DNA of 18,633 bases, from contig CALFPN010000094.1 in NCBI GenBank assembly GCA_937919015.1, positions 1 through 18,633 of the forward strand, written 5' to 3'. The stretch is from an uncultured Clostridia bacterium (GTDB taxonomy: Bacteria > Bacillota > Clostridia > Lachnospirales > Anaerotignaceae). The notes below the pieces were generated by a model, which was not told where the DNA came from, did no database searches, and was given only the letters and a program-made list of their open reading frames with translations. Of the stretch, positions 15,267-18,633 are shown piece by piece (the stretch's first letter is position 1; each line of letters starts with the position of its first letter). The position numbers and the translations under genes were made by a program.

Positions 15267-16349
15267 TTACATTCTGCACAGCAAGTCCAAAATCGCCACT
15301 GCCGCCGCCGCTTCCACACAGGGCACGGCTCTGGGGACGATACAAGGGTCATGACGCCCTACCACTGCCAGCTTGTCGTTTTCTCTTTTGCTGATGGAGA
15401 TGGTATCCTGCTCCCTGCTGATGGAGGGCGTCGGTTTGAAAGCCGCACGGAAAACCAACGGCATACCGCTGGAAATGCCCCCCAGAGAGCCACCGTGGTT
15501 GTTTGTTTTTGTCTCCACGGTACCATCTGCCAGATAAATAAAATCATCATTATTTTCAGAACCAAACAGGTCTGCCACACCAAAGCCCGCACCAAATTCC
15601 ACGCCCTTGACCGCAGGAATGGCAAATACCGCTGCTGCCAGTCTGCTTTCCAGACCGTCAAACATAGGCTCGCCCACGCCTACAGGAAGCCCTGTCACCG
15701 CACATTCGATGATGCCGCCTACAGAATCGCCTTTTTCCTTTGCCGCCGCAATGGCCGCCTGCATGGCTTCTCCCGCGGCATCCTCCTGCACAGGGAAGGC
15801 TTTGGCCGCCACTGCCTGCAATGCTTCCGCATCAACATGCACTGCATCAAAGGGGGTATCCTTCACGCCTTTGATAGACAGGATATGGGCACCCACATGG
15901 ATGCCCTTTCTCTCCAGAATCTGTTTGCAGACTGCCCCCGCAAAGCACAGAGGAGCCGTCAACCTGCCGGAGAAATGACCGCCGCCCCGATGGTCATTAT
16001 ATCCATCGTATTTCACCCATGCCGTAAAATCTGCGTGACCGGGTCTGGGCAGGTCTTTCAGTTTATCATAATCCTTCGATCTTGTATTCGTATTTTCAAT
16101 GATGGCACAAATGGGCGCACCACAGGTTTTTCCTTCAAACAGGCCGGAAACCACTTGGGGCACATCCCCTTCTTTTCTGGGGGTGGAATAGGCATTTCTG
16201 CCGGGTGCACGGCGTTCCATAAACTGCTGCACCTGTTCCATGTCGATTTCTTCCCCCACAGGCAGACCATCGATCACCACACCGATGGCCTCCGAGTGGG
16301 ACTGACCAAAGATGGTAATTTTCACTTTTTCACCAAAATTAGAGGACAT
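15267..16349 (-). CDS. aroC: Chorismate synthase
   Basis: AroC makes chorismate from 5-enolpyruvylshikimate-3-phosphate with reduced FMN as a catalytic cofactor, step 7 of the shikimate pathway. The 360 residues carry the three family signatures: GQSHSEAIGVVIDGLPVG near 15-32 with active-site H18, the RGGGHFSGRLTAP segment near 121-133, and RHDPCIVPRAVPCVE near the C-terminus. The reading frame opens at a GTG at 16358, but I chose the ATG at 16349. A GGGAGGTG ribosome binding site covers the GTG itself, and family proteins begin with an MSSxFG-like sequence. With this start the gene overlaps the end of aroA by 11 nt, which points to coupled translation. Confidence 0.97.
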   Translation of the reverse strand: MSSNFGEKVKITIFGQSHSEAIGVVIDGLPVGEEIDMEQVQQFMERRAPGRNAYSTPRKEGDVPQVVSGLFEGKTCGAPICAIIENTNTRSKDYDKLKDLPRPGHADFTAWVKYDGYNDHRGGGHFSGRLTAPLCFAGAVCKQILERKGIHVGAHILSIKGVKDTPFDAVHVDAEALQAVAAKAFPVQEDAAGEAMQAAIAAAKEKGDSVGGIIECAVTGLPVGVGEPMFDGLESRLAAAVFAIPAVKGVEFGAGFGVADLFGSENNDDFIYLADGTVETKTNNHGGSLGGISSGMPLVFRAAFKPTPSISREQDTISISKRENDKLAVVGRHDPCIVPRAVPCVEAAAAVAILDLLCRM

Positions 16350-17607
16350 CTGCCACACCTCCCAGCTTCTTCATTTCTGCGAAGAAGGAAGGATAGGATT
16401 TATTCACAGCCTCTGCATGTTCGATGGTGATATCCACACCAAGGCTGACTGCCGCAATAGCCATCGCCATCACGATACGATGGTCTCCATGGGAATCAAT
16501 GACGATTTCCCCTTCCGGAGGATTACAGCCGCCTGTAATGAGCAGACCGCCTTCTCTTTCTTCCACTTCCACGCCGATTTTTTTCAGACAGTCGGCCATG
16601 GCAGCCAATCTGTCGCTTTCCTTGATCCGCAGTCTGCCTGCGTTCGTAATTTCTGTTTTTCCTTCTGCCGCCGCCCCTGCAATGCAAAGGATGGGCACCA
16701 GATCGGGGATCTGAGACGCATCGATGCGGATCCCCTTCATTTCCTTATGTGTCACCGTGATCTGATTCAAAACCATCTTGGTCTCTGCGCCAAATTCCTC
16801 CAGCAGGGAAACGATGGCTCTGTCCCCCTGAGGGGATGCCATATCCAGTCCCTGACAGCCGATACTGCCACGGATGGCACCTGCCACCAACCAGAAGGCA
16901 GCATTGCTCCAGTCCCCTTCTGTAAAGCGCATACGGGGGCCTGCATAGGTCTGACCACCGGGGATCTTCCATCCGTTTTCGGTTTCTGTCACTTCCACAC
17001 CAAAGGTTTTCAGGGTTTTCAGGGTCATATTGATATAACCTCTGGATTCCACCGCTGTTGTCAATACAATTTCACTGTCCCCTTCCAGCAGGGGCAGTGC
17101 AAACAAAAGCCCTGTAATAAACTGAGAGCTGATATTGCCGGGCAGTGTATAAGTGCCGCTCTGCAGCTGTCCTTCCAGCTTTACAGGCAGCCTGTCACCG
17201 CTTACGGTACAACCATGCTGTACCAGTTCCTCCAGCAGGATGCCGATAGGTCTTTCGGGCAGTCTGCCATGGCCCTCAAAGACCGTCTCTCTGCCCAGTG
17301 CCGCTGCTACCGGCAGCAAAAACCGAAGGGTAGAACCGCTTTCGCCACAGTCCAGCACTGCTTCCCCTTGCAGATTTTTGGGAACAGGAATCACTTCAAT
17401 ACCGGAAGGCTCCTGATAAATATCCGCACCCAAAGCACGCAGACAACGCACGGTTGCCTCCAGATCCTCAGACCAGCCGTCTACGAACAGCACGCTTTCT
17501 TCTTCTGCCAATGCTGCCGCAATCAAAGAACGATGTCCGTCGGATTTGGAAGAAATGATGCGTACCTGACCTTTATTGAATGGGCTTTTTCCGATTTTTA
17601 CATTCAT
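16339..17607 (-). CDS. aroA: 3-phosphoshikimate 1-carboxyvinyltransferase (EPSP synthase)
   Basis: AroA joins shikimate-3-phosphate and phosphoenolpyruvate to give EPSP, step 6 of the pathway. The 422 residues show the expected two-domain enzyme. SSKSDGHR at 19-26 carries the substrate-binding lysine K21 and arginine R26, GESGSTLRF at 88-96 forms the PEP loop, GRLPERPIG at 114-122 follows, D302 in IPDLVP is the probable catalytic aspartate, and KESDR (329-333) and DHR (375-377) bind PEP. I use the ATG at 17607, with AAAGGCGG 7 nt upstream, over an in-frame ATG at 17634 that abuts the aroB stop and has no clear ribosome binding site. The loop positions equal to E. coli T97 and P101 are Ser92 and Phe96 here, so glyphosate response cannot be assumed. 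Confidence 0.97.
   Translation of the reverse strand: MNVKIGKSPFNKGQVRIISSKSDGHRSLIAAALAEEESVLFVDGWSEDLEATVRCLRALGADIYQEPSGIEVIPVPKNLQGEAVLDCGESGSTLRFLLPVAAALGRETVFEGHGRLPERPIGILLEELVQHGCTVSGDRLPVKLEGQLQSGTYTLPGNISSQFITGLLFALPLLEGDSEIVLTTAVESRGYINMTLKTLKTFGVEVTETENGWKIPGGQTYAGPRMRFTEGDWSNAAFWLVAGAIRGSIGCQGLDMASPQGDRAIVSLLEEFGAETKMVLNQITVTHKEMKGIRIDASQIPDLVPILCIAGAAAEGKTEITNAGRLRIKESDRLAAMADCLKKIGVEVEEREGGLLITGGCNPPEGEIVIDSHGDHRIVMAMAIAAVSLGVDITIEHAEAVNKSYPSFFAEMKKLGGVADVL
16356..16363 (-). promoter_or_regulatory. Ribosome binding site deciding the aroC start
   Basis: GGGAGGTG on the minus strand lies inside the aroA 3' end, with GGAGG 8 nt before the ATG at 16349. The alternative GTG at 16358 falls within this element and so cannot use it. 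Confidence 0.75.
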
Positions 17608-17614
17608 ACTTGTA

Positions 17615-17622
17615 CCGCCTTT
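17615..17622 (-). promoter_or_regulatory. Ribosome binding site deciding the aroA start
   Basis: AAAGGCGG on the minus strand sits 7 nt before the ATG at 17607 and supports that start over the ATG at 17634. Confidence 0.6.
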
Positions 17623-17633
17623 ATTTCCATGCA

Positions 17634-18633
17634 TTACTTCAATGCTTTTCTTACCAATTCTGTTACTTCTGCAACGGGAATTTTTACGATCTCACAGTGG
17701 CTGATCTTTGTGGGAAACACAAAACTGATCTCGCCGCCTCTGCGTTTTTTATCCTTCAAAACGCCCTCTGTGATCTCTTCCGCAGAATAATCAATAGACA
17801 CGGGCAGACCATTGTTTTTGAGGGCAATTTTAATTTTTTCTGCCAGCCCTGCTTCCGCCAGTCCTTTTTCTTCCGCCGCCTTGGCGATCAGATGCATGCC
17901 GATGGCAACAGCATGTCCATGGGTAATGGTGAATCCGCTTCTTTTTTCAATGGCATGCCCCAGAGTATGGCCCAGATTCAGCAGCTGACGCAACCCTGTA
18001 TCGAATTCATCCTCCATGACGATATCCCGTTTCATTTTGACACAAGTCTCAATGATTTCTTCCAGATTATTTCTGAAATCCCCGCCGACTATTTTTTCAA
18101 ACAGCTCTGCATCGCCGATAACGCCGTATTTCAATGTTTCCGCAATGCCGTCGGCAAAGACTTCTTCGGGCAATGTATCCAGCGTATCCACATCGCACAG
18201 CACCAGATGGGGCTGATAAAATGCCCCCGCCATGTTTTTCCCCGCCTTCAGGTCAATGGCTGTTTTGCCACCTACAGAGGAATCCACCGCCGCAAGAAAG
18301 GTGGTGGGCACCTGCACAAACCGGATACCTCTCTGATATACCGCCGCCGCAAAGCCTGCCATATCACCGGCTACACCGCCCCCAAGGGCAACGATAATAT
18401 CCTGTCTCGTCACTTCTTCCTCTGCAAGGAATTCCAGAATATCACTCAATGTACCGATATGCTTGGAGCTTTCCCCGGCTGGGTATGCAAAACGGCAGGT
18501 GGTGAAGCCTGCTTCCTGCAAGGATTTTTCCGCCTGTTCCGCGTATAATTTTTCTACTGTTGTATCTGTAATGATAGCCGCCTTGCAGGGCTGGATGCGC
18601 TTTTTCACTTCTTCGCCCAACTGCCCCAGAATG
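17634..18633 (-). CDS. aroB: 3-dehydroquinate synthase, N-terminus cut by window edge
   Basis: AroB cyclises DAHP to 3-dehydroquinate using NAD and a divalent metal, step 2 of the shikimate pathway. About 332 residues are in the window, and the frame stays open to the right edge (reading ILGQLGEEVKK from the edge). About 20-25 residues are therefore missing compared with the usual 350-360. Seen are the NAD-binding ALGGGVAGDMAGF motif, the VPTTFLAAVDSSVGGKTAID segment, GKNMAGAFYQP, the metal-ligand glutamate in GIAETLKYG, and the two metal-ligand histidine regions LNLGHTLGHAIE and THGHAVAIGM. A TTG at 18620 could be read as a start but lies inside the conserved fold, so I treat the gene as partial. 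The stop lies 26 nt before aroA. The operon promoter must lie outside the window. Confidence 0.96.
   Translation of the reverse strand, partial: ILGQLGEEVKKRIQPCKAAIITDTTVEKLYAEQAEKSLQEAGFTTCRFAYPAGESSKHIGTLSDILEFLAEEEVTRQDIIVALGGGVAGDMAGFAAAVYQRGIRFVQVPTTFLAAVDSSVGGKTAIDLKAGKNMAGAFYQPHLVLCDVDTLDTLPEEVFADGIAETLKYGVIGDAELFEKIVGGDFRNNLEEIIETCVKMKRDIVMEDEFDTGLRQLLNLGHTLGHAIEKRSGFTITHGHAVAIGMHLIAKAAEEKGLAEAGLAEKIKIALKNNGLPVSIDYSAEEITEGVLKDKKRRGGEISFVFPTKISHCEIVKIPVAEVTELVRKALK

Noticed and set aside
18618..18620. TTG at 18620 as a complete start for aroB
   Set aside because: The frame is open to the window edge and the first strand and helix of the fold would be missing, so the gene is partial.

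Overview
The window carries sixteen protein-coding genes, all on the minus strand, with no mobile element, CRISPR array, tRNA or rRNA that I could see. It joins two core blocks. From the right edge leftward comes a chorismate/phenylalanine operon: aroB (cut by the window edge), aroA, aroC, pheA, aroQ and a class I/II aminotransferase. A 351-base gap holding terminators, a promoter and repeated GTGG motifs follows. Then comes the division and cell wall (dcw) cluster: mraZ, rsmH, ftsL, pbpB, spoVD, murE, murF, mraY, murD and ftsW/spoVE (cut by the left edge).

The organism is most likely an anaerobic, endospore-lineage Bacillota, probably class Clostridia and perhaps Lachnospirales-like. The reasons are the pbpB-spoVD tandem (a 2-PASTA and a 1-PASTA class B PBP, as in Bacillus subtilis), a fused chorismate mutase/prephenate dehydratase, strong AGGAGG-type ribosome binding sites, a low to moderate GC content, and family resemblance of the proteins. 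This is inference; no species is claimed. The DNPR motif in MurE predicts meso-diaminopimelate peptidoglycan.

In the aromatic block, AroB, AroQ, AroA and AroC do steps 2, 3, 6 and 7 of the shikimate pathway. PheA takes chorismate to phenylpyruvate, and the aminotransferase could finish phenylalanine. DAHP synthase, aroE and aroK are not in the window. Gene gaps are 12 to 26 nt, with one 11-nt overlap, so this is one transcription unit. It ends at a strong intrinsic terminator (12410-12444).

In the dcw block, MraZ is the likely autoregulator. Four GTGG motifs with an exact 10-bp period begin right after the -10 box of the mraZ promoter. RsmH methylates 16S rRNA. FtsL and PbpB belong to the divisome, and SpoVD to the spore cortex. 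MurE, MurF, MraY and MurD make lipid I precursors, and FtsW/SpoVE polymerises glycan. Two internal controls stand out. A terminator-like hairpin between pbpB and spoVD buries the spoVD ribosome binding site, and its U-run touches the spoVD start codon. A good extended -10 promoter sits in the 129-base gap before murE.

Most of this is conserved housekeeping DNA. The parts most worth checking are regulatory: the spoVD hairpin, and the second, upstream GTGG array that overlaps a terminator. I found no evidence of a wholly new protein system.
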